Notes: generated by a model from the letters alone, not told the origin. Shown: positions 25,057-33,458, numbered from the stretch's first letter. The stretch: 64,000 bases of DNA from Streptomyces sp. KL109B (GCF_030766935.1 NZ_JASERL010000004.1:310001-374000); one strand, 5' to 3'. Numbers and translations: made by a program.

Positions 25057-26252
25057 TGCTTGATGATCCCTCCTGCGACGGTCACCACGCGACCTGTCTC
25101 CGTGTTCGTGATGATCGTGATCCGTTCGTCAAAGTTGTAGTGGGCCGTAGTTCCGGCGTACTTGCCGGTCACGGATTCTCCGTTCCGTACCGTGTCCTCC
25201 ACCACCGTGGGCGGGATGCCCCTCGTCTGCATCTGATCCAGGGCATGGCCGGCGTAGACACGGCCTTGGATCGTCGTCGGCTCGTTGCGTGCCGTGCGCC
25301 CCTTGGACTGAGCGACTTTGACCTCGCGGTTTCCTTTGTTTCGCGTCTTGTCGCTCGCGTCCGGAGACTTGAAGCTCGTGTCCTCATTTGTGCCACGGCG
25401 TCCCACGGGGAAGCGGGCCGCAGGATCTCGAAGTACGCCCCCGCCCTCGCTGAGCAGTACGCCCGAGCCATCTGCGCCTGAGGCACCTGCCAGCCGGGGA
25501 CCTGTCATGTTCAGGGCCGGGATGTCGATCGAGTTGAGGACGGTCTTGATGCCACCCGCGTTCTTGATGGCCGCAGCCGAGCTCCCGGCGCCCGCTAGAG
25601 CTCCGCCCAGGACTGCTCCACCCACGCCGGCCTCACGGGCGTGCTTGAGGCTGATGCCCTCTTGGTCGCCCGCAGCAATGTGAAGAGGCTGGGCAACAGC
25701 AAGGTCTACGGCGATGGACTCGATAGCCCCGAAGGCGACGCCGGTCATGGTTGTGCCGATGACGCCAGCAATCTCCGCGGACACGGTGACGCCGACACTC
25801 GCCGAAGCCGCGATCACACCTTCAGCAGCGGCCGATCCCGCCACGGCTCCCGCGCCGCCGGTAACGATGGCCAGCAGGATTCCCGCGCCCAATGCCGCAG
25901 CGGCAATGCCGATCTCTGTACGCAGGTGGCTGATCGCCTCATCAACGGTATCGGCGTACTTGTCGAGCGCCTTGGCGATCGAGCGAGCCGCCTCACCGAG
26001 GTCATCAAGCCAACCGGACTTCGCGCCCTTGTGGTAGCGCGCCCAGAACTCGCTGAAGGCCTCGATCGACTGGCCTTCGTTGCCATCGATGATGCTGCGG
26101 GCCGACTTGTGCGTGACCGCCGTGATCTCGTCGACCGTCTCGGCGAAAGCACGCCAAACGGAAGCGGCCTCGCGCAGCTGGTCCGAGTCGGCGTCTGGCC
26201 ACCACATGCCCAGCTTCATCAGGGCATCTTTGAGTATCTCCTCGACGTCCAT
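25053..26252 (-). CDS. Type VII-exported polymorphic toxin, CpnT-like N-terminus, DUF4258 C-terminus
   Basis: 399 residues. The N-terminal domain (1-215) is a WXG100-like/CpnT-type helical export domain with a Gly/Ala-rich hydrophobic stretch (about 110-190: AAALGAGILLAIVTGGAG...). A variable linker (about 255-310) follows. The tip (about 315-399: GRVYAGHALDQMQTRGIPPT, DERITIITNTETGRVVTVAG) is a DUF4258 domain, predicted as an RNase-like toxin. The N-terminal domain is a close paralogue of the toxin at 33459, while the tips are unrelated. Preceded by its WXG100 partner (stop-to-start gap 7 nt) and followed by an immunity gene. Lies inside the AICE att repeats, so it is mobile cargo. Confidence 0.82.
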   Translation of the reverse strand: MDVEEILKDALMKLGMWWPDADSDQLREAASVWRAFAETVDEITAVTHKSARSIIDGNEGQSIEAFSEFWARYHKGAKSGWLDDLGEAARSIAKALDKYADTVDEAISHLRTEIGIAAAALGAGILLAIVTGGAGAVAGSAAAEGVIAASASVGVTVSAEIAGVIGTTMTGVAFGAIESIAVDLAVAQPLHIAAGDQEGISLKHAREAGVGGAVLGGALAGAGSSAAAIKNAGGIKTVLNSIDIPALNMTGPRLAGASGADGSGVLLSEGGGVLRDPAARFPVGRRGTNEDTSFKSPDASDKTRNKGNREVKVAQSKGRTARNEPTTIQGRVYAGHALDQMQTRGIPPTVVEDTVRNGESVTGKYAGTTAHYNFDERITIITNTETGRVVTVAGGIIKQ

Positions 26253-26259
26253 TAGTCGG

Positions 26260-26583
26260 TCAGTGCTCCTTGGTAGCGGAGTCGAAGACGTCCTTGGTCG
26301 CCAGTTCGTTCTCGTCGTGGTTGTCGGACATCGCCTTCAGTGCGTCGCCGATCGACTCCAAGCCGGTGACGAGTGTCGCGCCGGCCTCGTCGACGCCCTC
26401 CTTGGCCGGGCCATACTTGGCGTGGAAGCCATTGCCCTGCTCGTCCGCGCCCCATGGGGCTCCGAGGGCGGAGAGGCGGGATTGGAGCGTGTGCAAGGCG
26501 TCGCGCAACTGGTCGCCCTGCCGGTGGAAGACTGGTGCAGCGTCTCTGAGTTCGTCTGTGTCCACCCGCATGCGTTCGCTCAC
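26260..26583 (-). CDS. WXG100-family type VII secretion partner
   Basis: 107 residues, a helical hairpin typical of ESX substrates: MRVDTDELRDAAPVFHRQ, then a turn at LGAPWGADEQGNGFHAKYGP (W-G in the turn) and a second long helix. GTG at 26583 with GGGGAG 8 nt upstream. Nearly identical in layout to the gene at 33127. Probably forms a heterodimer with the N-terminal domain of the toxin encoded next. Confidence 0.85.
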   Translation of the reverse strand: MSERMRVDTDELRDAAPVFHRQGDQLRDALHTLQSRLSALGAPWGADEQGNGFHAKYGPAKEGVDEAGATLVTGLESIGDALKAMSDNHDENELATKDVFDSATKEH

Positions 26584-26618
26584 GCCACTCGCTCCCCTCA
26601 AGCCTGTTCGATCAAGGT

Positions 26619-26633
26619 TGCGAACGTATCGCA
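26619..26633 (-). promoter_or_regulatory. Dyad TGCGA-N5-TCGCA upstream of WXG100/toxin module A
   Basis: TGCGATACGTTCGCA read on the minus strand, ending 35 bp before the GTG of the WXG100 gene. The same element at the same distance precedes the paralogous module at 33127. The sequence GATACN inside could double as a -10 box. Confidence 0.55.
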
Positions 26634-26778
26634 CGGCTCTGACAGCGGGATGGTCCAACGAGCCAGTCGGCAGGCGGAGAGACACACCTCACGCCCTCGC
26701 GGGTCGAAGTTCCCGAGCAGCCAACCGAGCGCACCACAAAGCGCCAGGTCAAGAAAGCCCCACGGGCAATCACGTCCA

Positions 26779-26825
26779 GCGCCTTCTAAGCGCTTGGCCG
26801 CAGGTTCGAGTCCTGCCGGGGGCGC
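26779..26825. repeat. attR: 47-bp direct repeat of tRNA-Arg 3' part
   Basis: Exact copy of 7075-7121. It lacks the 5' third of the tRNA, so it is not functional. It marks the right end of the AICE and also holds the last codons of the serine recombinase gene on the opposite strand. Confidence 0.95.
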
Positions 26826-28750
26826 TCAAATCCTGGCTGGTCACCGTGCGCGTGGCCGGGTGACGGGATGACCGTGCGGCGGGTCAGCTCACCCAGATCG
26901 GCGGCGAACGCGGCCGGGATCGTGACCGTCAGCCAGACCTCACGCTGGAGCCGGTTGTAGCGGACCTCCAGCCGGAACGCGTCGTAGAGCTTGCGTTGAG
27001 CGGCCTCGGGCAGTTCCGCGAAGCGGGTGGTGAGGACGGGCAAGAGGTTGATCAACTCGGGGCCTGAGAGCCTTTCCCACCCCTGCCCGCCGGGCACGGA
27101 AGTCTCGGCCTGGAGCAGCGTGCCGAGCTCTGCTGTCAGGGCGCGACGTTCAGCGTCGAGCCGGTCGTAGCGCGAGCGGATGCCCTGGCGGAACGCCCTG
27201 GTGGTCTCGGGGTCGCCAACGCCGTCCTCCTCAGCGAGCTGGTCGAGCAGGGCTTCCTGTCGACGTCCCAGCACCGCGATCTGTTCACGAAGACTGGCCA
27301 CACGGTCGGCAGTCTCGTCGTCCAACGACTCCGGGTGTCGCTGCGTTCCGGCTTCGGCGGCGAGCTGGGCACGGAGGTACGGCTCGCGGTCGGGGCCGAG
27401 GACACGCTCGGCGGAGAACCAGTGGACGGCGCCGAGAAGGATCTTCCCGCTGACCCAGAGGGCTTTGGGGTGCCGGTCGAACCAGTCGGCCTTGCTGCGC
27501 CGGAGTTCGTCGCGATAGCAGACGTAGTGCGCGTGCCCCTTGCTGACTTTCCCGAACATCCGGCGGTCGCACAGCGCGCAGACAACGTACGAACGCAGCG
27601 GGTAGGTACGGGTGGTGGCGGGGTGACTGTTGGGTTCGGCACCGCTGCGAGAGCCCTGACGGCCCCGATAAGCCCAGACGTCGTTGAACAACTCCCGGGT
27701 GACGAGGGGTTCGTGCACCGGCTGCGGCGACCAGACCCATTCGGATACGGGGTTGGCGCGGTTGCCGCGCTTCTTTCGCGCCCTGCGGTTCCAGACCTGG
27801 TAGCCGGTGTATTTGGGGTTGGTCAGGATGCCGCGCACGGACTGCACGGTCCAGTGGCCGACGGTGGCATCGTCCCGATTGGCGGCAGGGGGCGGGTACT
27901 TGTCCAGGTGGTGGTTGAGGCGTTCGGCGATCGCCCGGTAGCCGAGACGTTCGAGGGCTCTCATCCGGAAGATCTCAGTGACCACCGGTCCACAGACCGG
28001 ATCGGGCAGGAGTCGGTGCTTGGTTCGCCCTTCGGCACGGCGGGCGGGCACGGGGTGGGGAACGCGGTCGGCAACGTAACCGTAGGGCGGCTTACCGACG
28101 TTCCAGCCCTGTTGGGTGTGCTCGATGAAGCCGTCCCAGGACAACTCCAGCATCTGCAGCACGTACCACTCGGAGACGGCCTGTTTGACCCGGCGGGTGA
28201 GGGTCGGGGTGGCGCGCTTGGCCTTGCTGTTGGTCATGATCGGTTCGTCGGCGGCGCACAGGGCGACGCCATCGCTCTCCAGCTCGAACTCGATCTTCGT
28301 ACCGAAGTAGGTGCGCCGCGCCACCCGCTCGATCGACTCGCAGATCACGGCGGCGAACCGGCGGTTCGGGCTCTTGGCCTCGTCCAGGATGTCGGCGATG
28401 CCGCCGTCACGCGGAATGGGGATGTTGAAGTTCTCGTGGGCGTGGCCGCGTCCGCGGGCGGCGAGGTCCTTACGCCCGGACTCAACGTCGTAGAAGTGAG
28501 CCACGATGACCCAACCGGGCGGGAGCGCGGCGCGGGCGTTGCGGAGTTGGCGGGGCAGGGAGAGTGTCGGGTCCTGGGAATCCTCGGTGGAGGTGCGACC
28601 GAGCCACGCCACAGGCACTGCGGCCCTGGTCAGCGTTTCATCGGGCATGGGTGGGCCCCAGGGGGTGCCTGGGGGTGCGCCCTGCGTGAGCGGGGCCGGG
28701 GCGAGGGAGGATGCAGCCGACGGCGTTGGCGGCTGCGGCAGTTCGTTCAT
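26786..28750 (-). CDS. Large serine recombinase ending inside the tRNA remnant
   Basis: 654 residues from the ATG at 28750 (AGAAGG 5 nt upstream; a longer frame reaches 28855). The resolvase domain carries the nucleophile Ser54 in LGRTSTEDSQDP. Then come a recombinase domain (YGYVADRVPHP...GILTNPKYTGYQVWNRR), a zinc ribbon (CALCDRRMFG...YVCY) and a coiled-coil (about 475-545). The last dozen residues, FERPRQDSNLRPSA, are the antisense reading of the tRNA-Arg 3' end, so the gene's own C-terminus is defined by the att sequence. Probably the integrase of an older element at the same tRNA. Coupled to the gene at 28770 (19-nt gap). Confidence 0.88.
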   Translation of the reverse strand: MNELPQPPTPSAASSLAPAPLTQGAPPGTPWGPPMPDETLTRAAVPVAWLGRTSTEDSQDPTLSLPRQLRNARAALPPGWVIVAHFYDVESGRKDLAARGRGHAHENFNIPIPRDGGIADILDEAKSPNRRFAAVICESIERVARRTYFGTKIEFELESDGVALCAADEPIMTNSKAKRATPTLTRRVKQAVSEWYVLQMLELSWDGFIEHTQQGWNVGKPPYGYVADRVPHPVPARRAEGRTKHRLLPDPVCGPVVTEIFRMRALERLGYRAIAERLNHHLDKYPPPAANRDDATVGHWTVQSVRGILTNPKYTGYQVWNRRARKKRGNRANPVSEWVWSPQPVHEPLVTRELFNDVWAYRGRQGSRSGAEPNSHPATTRTYPLRSYVVCALCDRRMFGKVSKGHAHYVCYRDELRRSKADWFDRHPKALWVSGKILLGAVHWFSAERVLGPDREPYLRAQLAAEAGTQRHPESLDDETADRVASLREQIAVLGRRQEALLDQLAEEDGVGDPETTRAFRQGIRSRYDRLDAERRALTAELGTLLQAETSVPGGQGWERLSGPELINLLPVLTTRFAELPEAAQRKLYDAFRLEVRYNRLQREVWLTVTIPAAFAADLGELTRRTVIPSPGHAHGDQPGFERPRQDSNLRPSA

Positions 28751-28769
28751 CGTGCCTTCTGTCTCTTCT

Positions 28770-29138
28770 CTAGCGGTGATCGGCTCCGTTGCCGTTCTCG
28801 TTCGGCTCGTTGCCGCTGCCTCTTCGCCCGCTGCGGTCCGGGGTCTCCGGTTCATCGCTCAGGGACAGGCAAGTCAGGGCGTAGCGGAGGGCTGCGGCCT
28901 GGCATCTGGCGAGCGCTTCACCGTCACCTCCTTCGACGAGGACGTACCGGACCGTCACGGTGACCGGTGCGGCTCGGCGTGCCTTCTGCACGTGGACCGG
29001 CACGGAAGCGGCTGTGTCGATATCGGTGCCGACGGATGCCGTCGACGATGGACGCTCCACACCGCGGGTGCTGTCAAGCGCGGGCACAGAGTCGCTCGGA
29101 CCGTCACCGACGGGGTGGCTCTTACGCGGCACGGTCAT
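28770..29138 (-). CDS. Hypothetical protein upstream of the serine recombinase
   Basis: 122 residues: basic, Ser/Pro-rich N-terminal part, then a short alpha/beta piece (APVTVTVRYVLVEGGDGEAL, CQAAALRYALTCLSL) and a polar tail. ATG at 29138. The 19-nt gap to the recombinase suggests a two-gene operon; it might be a directionality or accessory factor. No family recognised. Confidence 0.55.
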   Translation of the reverse strand: MTVPRKSHPVGDGPSDSVPALDSTRGVERPSSTASVGTDIDTAASVPVHVQKARRAAPVTVTVRYVLVEGGDGEALARCQAAALRYALTCLSLSDEPETPDRSGRRGSGNEPNENGNGADHR

Positions 29139-29994
29139 GTGTCCGTCCGCGGCGAGGTGAACGGTGCGGGCGAGTATGAGGGCCCTCGGCGAGCGGCATA
29201 CGCGATTGTTCGGGTCACACCTCTTATGGAGAAAGAAGCAGCCGATCGTGCCAAATGATCACTCGCAGTTGCGTGCCACTGGCTGCGGCGTCGGCCACAG
29301 CGGATCGGGCAAGGTTCATCCACCGATATGCAGGCTGGCCCCGATTTCCGTGGCAGATCGGCCCCTGAACAAGGAAGCAGGGGCGCCACGGGTGCTCCCC
29401 TCCAAGTGGGACACCGGACAGGACGGCCGTGATAGGAGCACCGGTAGGACGGGGCACAGGACAAGCGATCTGTCCCTCCACCTCGTTCGCAAGCTCACCT
29501 GCGGAATCCCTGGCAGCCAGGCGTCTTCGCCATCCCGTATCGGCCGGCGCGCGGCGCCGTACCGCGCACCCGAAAACTCAACGCGCCTCGGCTGGGTCTT
29601 CGAACGGATCGATCGGGAAATCCGTTCGGCGCGGGCCGATCCGCACCGGCCCGGGTCGATCTGGATCTGTCCGTACCCGCCACGGCACCGATCCGCCGCA
29701 CACCGATCGCAACCACCGGAGTGACGGGCCGCACGACTATCGGCTTGATCGCCGCAGGAATCCCGATGTCGCCGACGACAGGGCCGAACCCGGCGCCCTG
29801 CTGGGTGCTGCCGCACTCACGGCCGCCAGCCCCCGCACGCGGGCCAGCACCGCCGCATGTGGCCGCCGGGTCACGCCTGTCGACAGTGCACGTCAGCCAT
29901 GCGCCGACTACGCCGCTGCAACCCCACCGGCCCGATGCCGCCGCGACCTACCCACATTGGTAACTGCGGCCGAGGTCACCGCCGAGCAAGCCAT
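29139..29994. other. Long non-coding stretch in the island
   Basis: About 856 bp between the hypothetical gene and vapC. Open frames occur on both strands but none has a recognisable protein, a ribosome site or consistent codon bias. It probably includes the promoter of the recombinase operon and decayed DNA. Possible location of an attachment or cis site for the serine recombinase. Confidence 0.5.
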
Positions 29995-30405
29995 TCACGG
30001 CAGCAGCGTGAACGCCGCAACATGGGACGGCTCGACCGCCCGGAAATGCCGGTGATCCAAGGTGGCCACCTCCGTCGCCTTCAAGCGCTCGGCCGTCGCA
30101 ATCACCGAAGCATCCGCGATCCCCAGCGGAAAGCCCCGATAGCGGCGCATCAGCTCCACGATCCTCGCCATGTCCTCGCCGTCAGGAAACACCTGCGTCA
30201 GATCACCACCGGCCACGGACTCGATCAGGTTGATCTCCGCGTCAGCCCCGACATACTTCCCCACCAGGTAGCAGCACTCGGTCAGCACATACGGCGTGAC
30301 GAGCAGCTCACCGTCGTACGACTCCAGTAGATCGGCACACCGCTCGTGATCCGGGTCGTTGCGGTTGAGGAAGGCGACCAGCGGTCCGGTATCAACGATC
30401 AGCAT
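29995..30405 (-). CDS. vapC: VapC-type PIN-domain toxin (RNase)
   Basis: 136 residues with the acidic PIN residues in MLIVDTGPLVAFLNRND (Asp5), VLTECCYLV (Glu), LGIADASVIATAE (Asp) and VATLDHRHF (Asp). PIN toxins cut tRNA or rRNA when freed from their antitoxin. The start lies inside the end of the antitoxin gene (14-nt overlap), so translation is coupled. Confidence 0.88.
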   Translation of the reverse strand: MLIVDTGPLVAFLNRNDPDHERCADLLESYDGELLVTPYVLTECCYLVGKYVGADAEINLIESVAGGDLTQVFPDGEDMARIVELMRRYRGFPLGIADASVIATAERLKATEVATLDHRHFRAVEPSHVAAFTLLP

Positions 30406-30610
30406 CGTCCTCGCCGATCTCCTCCCGGGCGATGTCCTTCGCCCGGGCTCCCAGATCGGTCGGCGGGCCGTCGAAACTCCGCAGTATCCGGAACCGGCTC
30501 GGCGAGGGCTTCACCAGACGCAGCGCATGCCGCCGTACCTCTTCGGCCTGCTCCGGCTCCAGACGGTCGATGAGCTCGTGCAGATCGCTGTAGTCATACG
30601 CCGACGTCAT
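30392..30610 (-). CDS. vapB: VapB-like antitoxin
   Basis: 72 residues: MTSAYDYSDLHELIDRLEPE, then QAEEVRRHALRLV and an acidic tail ending GEDDADR. Small acidic proteins of this kind directly upstream of a PIN gene neutralise it. No clear DNA-binding motif is seen, so autoregulation is uncertain. Confidence 0.75.
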   Translation of the reverse strand: MTSAYDYSDLHELIDRLEPEQAEEVRRHALRLVKPSPSRFRILRSFDGPPTDLGARAKDIAREEIGEDDADR

Positions 30611-30756
30611 GGCCCTGCCCCTTCCCGCACGGAACACGTCCACGATAGCGCCGCCGACCGAGCCACTGGCTCGGCACGCAAGCCCGGACGGGGATCGCGC
30701 CGCGTCCTGCGGTCCGGCCCAGCGGCCCCTCCGGGCCGGACGCCCCTGAGCCGCGC

Positions 30757-31245
30757 TCACCAGCCGAGCACGGACCCACTCAAGGCACCGCCCCGTCGGT
30801 CAGCGGCCCCGCACTCGACCCACAGCAGCTTCCCGCCCTGCCCGTCCGGGAACGCGTACGCACCCCAGTCATCCGCGTAGGCCCGCACGAGAAACAGCCC
30901 ACGCCCGCCTTCCGCACACGCGTCGGCATGTGGCCCACCCCGCTCGAACCCCGCGGGAATCTTCGCGTCCCCGTCCCACACCGCCACACGGACCCGCCCC
31001 GGGTCAGCAGCGCCGGGACCGAGGCGCAGGGCGTACGGACCGGTGGTGTGAAGGTGCGCATTGGTGAGCAGCTCCGAACCCAACAGCTCTGCGTCCTGAG
31101 CCAGTTCAGACCTGCCATGCGCTTCAAGGACCAGCCGGAGCAGGGCGCGAGCAATACCTGGGGCGCGGGGGTCATGAGGGAGCTGGAGGGTGTACGTGCC
31201 CGGGAACCGAGCGGGGTTGGCCGGAAGCGGGGATACGGTGGCCAT
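30757..31245 (-). CDS. ATP-binding (HATPase/AbaA-like) regulatory protein
   Basis: 162 residues with a GHKL anti-sigma-type ATPase: N-box ELLGSELLTNAHLHT, G1 VAVWDGD and G2 EGGRGLFLVRAYADDWG. Streptomyces carry many such proteins next to WhiJ-type HTH and DUF397 genes, where they form developmental regulator cassettes. Divergent from the HTH gene at 31461, sharing a palindromic operator region. Confidence 0.82.
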   Translation of the reverse strand: MATVSPLPANPARFPGTYTLQLPHDPRAPGIARALLRLVLEAHGRSELAQDAELLGSELLTNAHLHTTGPYALRLGPGAADPGRVRVAVWDGDAKIPAGFERGGPHADACAEGGRGLFLVRAYADDWGAYAFPDGQGGKLLWVECGAADRRGGALSGSVLGW

Positions 31246-31384
31246 GGAGTCTCCTTTTGGGAGGGCGAGTTGGAGTGTCGGCCGAGTGGATCGCGTCAGC
31301 CGGTGCCCAGTGACCAGGTCGCTCCGTCGAGCGGGATGCTTCTGGGCGAGGCGCCTGAATCGAAGGTAGCGGCATTCGGATAAA

Positions 31385-31400
31385 CTCTTATCGATAAGAG
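31385..31400. promoter_or_regulatory. 16-bp perfect palindrome, putative operator
   Basis: CTCTTATCGATAAGAG, a perfect AT-rich palindrome in otherwise GC-rich DNA. It lies 61 bp before the HTH gene and 139 bp from the divergent ATPase gene. A likely binding site for the WhiJ-like regulator. Confidence 0.65.
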
Positions 31401-31460
31401 CGGAAAACCCTTAGACGCCACCCTTGTGGGTGACCGCGTCGCCAAGGAGGCGCAGAGTCA

Positions 31461-32306
31461 GTGCGGAGTAACCCGACAGGGCGCCAGCTACGTCTCGGCT
31501 CCGAGCTGCGCAAACTGCGCGAGCGCGCCGGCCTGACATCCACCCAGGCCAGTCAACTGCTTGGCGTGAAGCAAAATCAGGTCAGCAACACCGAGTCGGG
31601 ACGCATGGGCGTCAGCCCCGATCGCGTACGAGCTCTGGCCTGCCACTACGAGTGCGCCGACCCCACGCTGGTCGACGCGCTGGTGAACATGGCCGGCGAG
31701 CGCGTTCGCGGCTGGTGGGAGGAATACCGCGCCATACTGCCCGCCGCACTGCTCGACCTGGCCGAGGTGGAACACCACGCCCGGCGCATGCGCACGGCCA
31801 TCACGGTGCACATCCCCGGGCTGCTCCAGACCGCTGAGCACGCACGCGAGGTCTTCCGCCAGGACGTTCCCGCCATCGCCCCGCCGGAGATCGAGCACCG
31901 CGTCTCGTTCCGCATCAAGCGGCAGGCGGTCCTGTTCCAGGAGGAACCAACCCCGTACCACGCGATCATCCATGAGGCCGCGCTGCGCATGCAGTTGGGC
32001 GGATCTTCCGTCGCCAAGGGGCAACTTCACCACTTGCTCGACATGAGCGAACGACCCAACGTCGTGATCCAGGCACTCCCCTTCAGCGCGGGCTCTTTCG
32101 CCGGATCCGGGCAGTCGATCTTCTACTCGCACGGCCCCGTGCCGAGCCTCGACACCGTGCACCTGGACCAGTCGCACGGGCCGGTCTTCCTGGACGCAGA
32201 AGCCCAACTGGCCAAGTACCGCGTCCTGATCGAGCGCATGGAAACCATCGCCCTGCCCGCTGCCGCCTCACGGGACTTCATCCACACCATCGCCGAGACC
32301 CTGTAA
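31461..32306 (+). CDS. WhiJ-like XRE regulator with DUF5753 (Scr1 family)
   Basis: 281 residues. XRE helix-turn-helix at about 12-65 (LRKLRERAGLTSTQASQLLG, VKQNQVSNTESGR), then DUF5753 (about 90-275: VHIPGLLQTAEHAREVFRQD, LLDMSERPNVVIQALPFSAG). GTG start at 31461. These regulators work with the small DUF397 proteins that follow and an AbaA-like ATPase. Probably binds the palindrome upstream. Confidence 0.88.
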   Translation: MRSNPTGRQLRLGSELRKLRERAGLTSTQASQLLGVKQNQVSNTESGRMGVSPDRVRALACHYECADPTLVDALVNMAGERVRGWWEEYRAILPAALLDLAEVEHHARRMRTAITVHIPGLLQTAEHAREVFRQDVPAIAPPEIEHRVSFRIKRQAVLFQEEPTPYHAIIHEAALRMQLGGSSVAKGQLHHLLDMSERPNVVIQALPFSAGSFAGSGQSIFYSHGPVPSLDTVHLDQSHGPVFLDAEAQLAKYRVLIERMETIALPAAASRDFIHTIAETL

Positions 32307-32316
32307 AGGACCCCAA

Positions 32317-32508
32317 ATGCCCACGCCCGCATGGCAGAAGTCGTCCTACTGCGCGCAAGGCGACTCCTGCGTCCACGTCGCAGCCGACACCGACCGCGTC
32401 CTGCTGACCGAGTCCGCCGACCCTCGCGAAGCGATACTCACCGCCACCCCTGCAGCCTTCTCCGCACTCCTCTCCCTGATGAAGCAGAACGCCACGCGCC
32501 GTGACTGA
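32317..32508 (+). CDS. DUF397 protein
   Basis: 63 residues beginning PTPAWQKSSYCAQGDSCVHV, with the DUF397 signature W-K-SSYC...CVHVA and ...DPREAILTATPAAFSALL. Ten nt after the WhiJ-like gene; overlaps the next gene by 8 nt. Partner of the upstream regulator. Confidence 0.88.
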   Translation: MPTPAWQKSSYCAQGDSCVHVAADTDRVLLTESADPREAILTATPAAFSALLSLMKQNATRRD

Positions 32509-32737
32509 CGCTCTTCCGGCAGACATACCCGACGACCTCGCCTGGCAACGAGCCGCACCCGAAGACGCCAACGGCTCGGGCCCCTGGATCGAAATCGCCT
32601 ACGGCGACAGCGAGTTGGTGTACCTGCGCGAAACCTCCGCCCCCGACACAGTCGTCACTACGACACGCACTAAATGGGACGCCTTCGCACGTGGCATCCA
32701 AGCCGGAGAGTTCGACCACTTCGTCGACGGGGTGTAG
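32501..32737 (+). CDS. Second DUF397-like protein
   Basis: 78 residues: LAWQRAAPEDANGSGPWIEI, VYLRETSAPDTVVTTTRTKW, then DAFARGIQAGEFDHFV. A divergent DUF397 protein with the same W...E...Y.R strand pattern and no Cys pair. GTG start overlapping the previous gene. Last gene of the regulator cassette. Confidence 0.78.
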   Translation: MTDALPADIPDDLAWQRAAPEDANGSGPWIEIAYGDSELVYLRETSAPDTVVTTTRTKWDAFARGIQAGEFDHFVDGV

Positions 32738-33126
32738 CGACCAACGCTGGATCTGCGTAACGCCCAGCCCCAGGCACTCTTCCGCCTCCCCCGCCTCGGC
32801 GTCCGTGTGGACTCCGTGACGCACGGCCGGTCAGTGGGCACCGCGCGGCAGCGTCCGGGATATCGGCGAGATCCCCGCCCGGTACGCAGTCCGCGGCTGC
32901 GAAGAGGAAGTCGGCATCGGCGCCTACGCCGACGGCAGACAGAGCAGGGTCGTAGACACATGGCAGCCGCACCGTGCGAGCCGACCGTGCCCACACTCTG
33001 CGACGACCGCGCTTGATGTGAGCCTGGGCACGTACTGATTCCTGGGCTTCCGAGGCCCGGCTGCGTGTAGGAGGCATGCGATACCGTCGCACTTTTGACC
33101 GAGTGAACTCGAGGGGAGCGAGTGGC
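32738..33126. other. Intergenic region before toxin module B
   Basis: 389 bp. No convincing gene. The right end holds the conserved dyad at 33077-33091 and the promoter of the WXG100/toxin operon. Confidence 0.55.
33077..33091 (+). promoter_or_regulatory. Dyad TGCGA-N5-TCGCA upstream of WXG100/toxin module B
   Basis: TGCGATACCGTCGCA, ending 35 bp before the GTG start. It matches the element before module A in sequence, except the spacer, and in distance. Confidence 0.55.
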
Positions 33127-33450
33127 GTGGGTGAGCACATGCGGGTGGACAGCGACGAGCTCCGAGACGCCGCACCGGTCTTTCACCGGCAAAGCGATCA
33201 GTTGCACGACGCGCTGACGACTCTGCACTCCCGCCTCGCTGCTCTCGGTGCTCCCTGGGGCGACGATGAGCAGGGCAACAAGTTCCACGCCAAGTACGGC
33301 CCGGCGAAGGAAGACGTCGATACCGCCACCAGGACCCTCGTCACGGGCATGGAATCCATCGGCGATGCCCTGAAGTCGATGGCCGAGAACCACGACGAGA
33401 ACGAGTTGGCGACCAAGGACGCCTTCGACTCCGCCGCCAAGGAGCGCTGA
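33127..33450 (+). CDS. WXG100-family type VII secretion partner
   Basis: 107 residues, paralogue of the protein at 26260 (MRVDSDELRDAAPVFHRQSD; LGAPWGDDEQGNKFHAKYGP). GTG at 33127 with GAGGGGAGCG upstream, the same leader as the paralogue. It should pair with the N-terminal domain of the toxin starting 9 nt later. Confidence 0.85.
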   Translation: MGEHMRVDSDELRDAAPVFHRQSDQLHDALTTLHSRLAALGAPWGDDEQGNKFHAKYGPAKEDVDTATRTLVTGMESIGDALKSMAENHDENELATKDAFDSAAKER

Positions 33451-33458
33451 GCCGGCCG

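Larger units (their letters stand above)
7075..26825. mobile_element. Integrative and conjugative element (AICE, pSAM2-like), about 19.7 kb
   Basis: Bounded by the 47-bp direct repeat of the tRNA-Arg gene. It has the diagnostic AICE backbone: tyrosine integrase, excisionase and RepSA-like initiator in one overlapping operon, spread (Spd) membrane proteins, a TraSA-like FtsK/SpoIIIE double-strand DNA translocase, an HTH regulator and a Nudix protein like Pif of pSAM2. Such elements excise, replicate by rolling circle and move as double-stranded DNA through the Tra hexamer. Cargo at 20-26.6 kb is a methyltransferase/ATPase/HNH system and a type VII toxin module. All backbone genes look intact. 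Confidence 0.93.

Noticed and set aside
29164..29724. 186-codon open frame in the island gap
   Set aside because: No ribosome site, no recognisable motif, and composition like neighbouring antisense frames.
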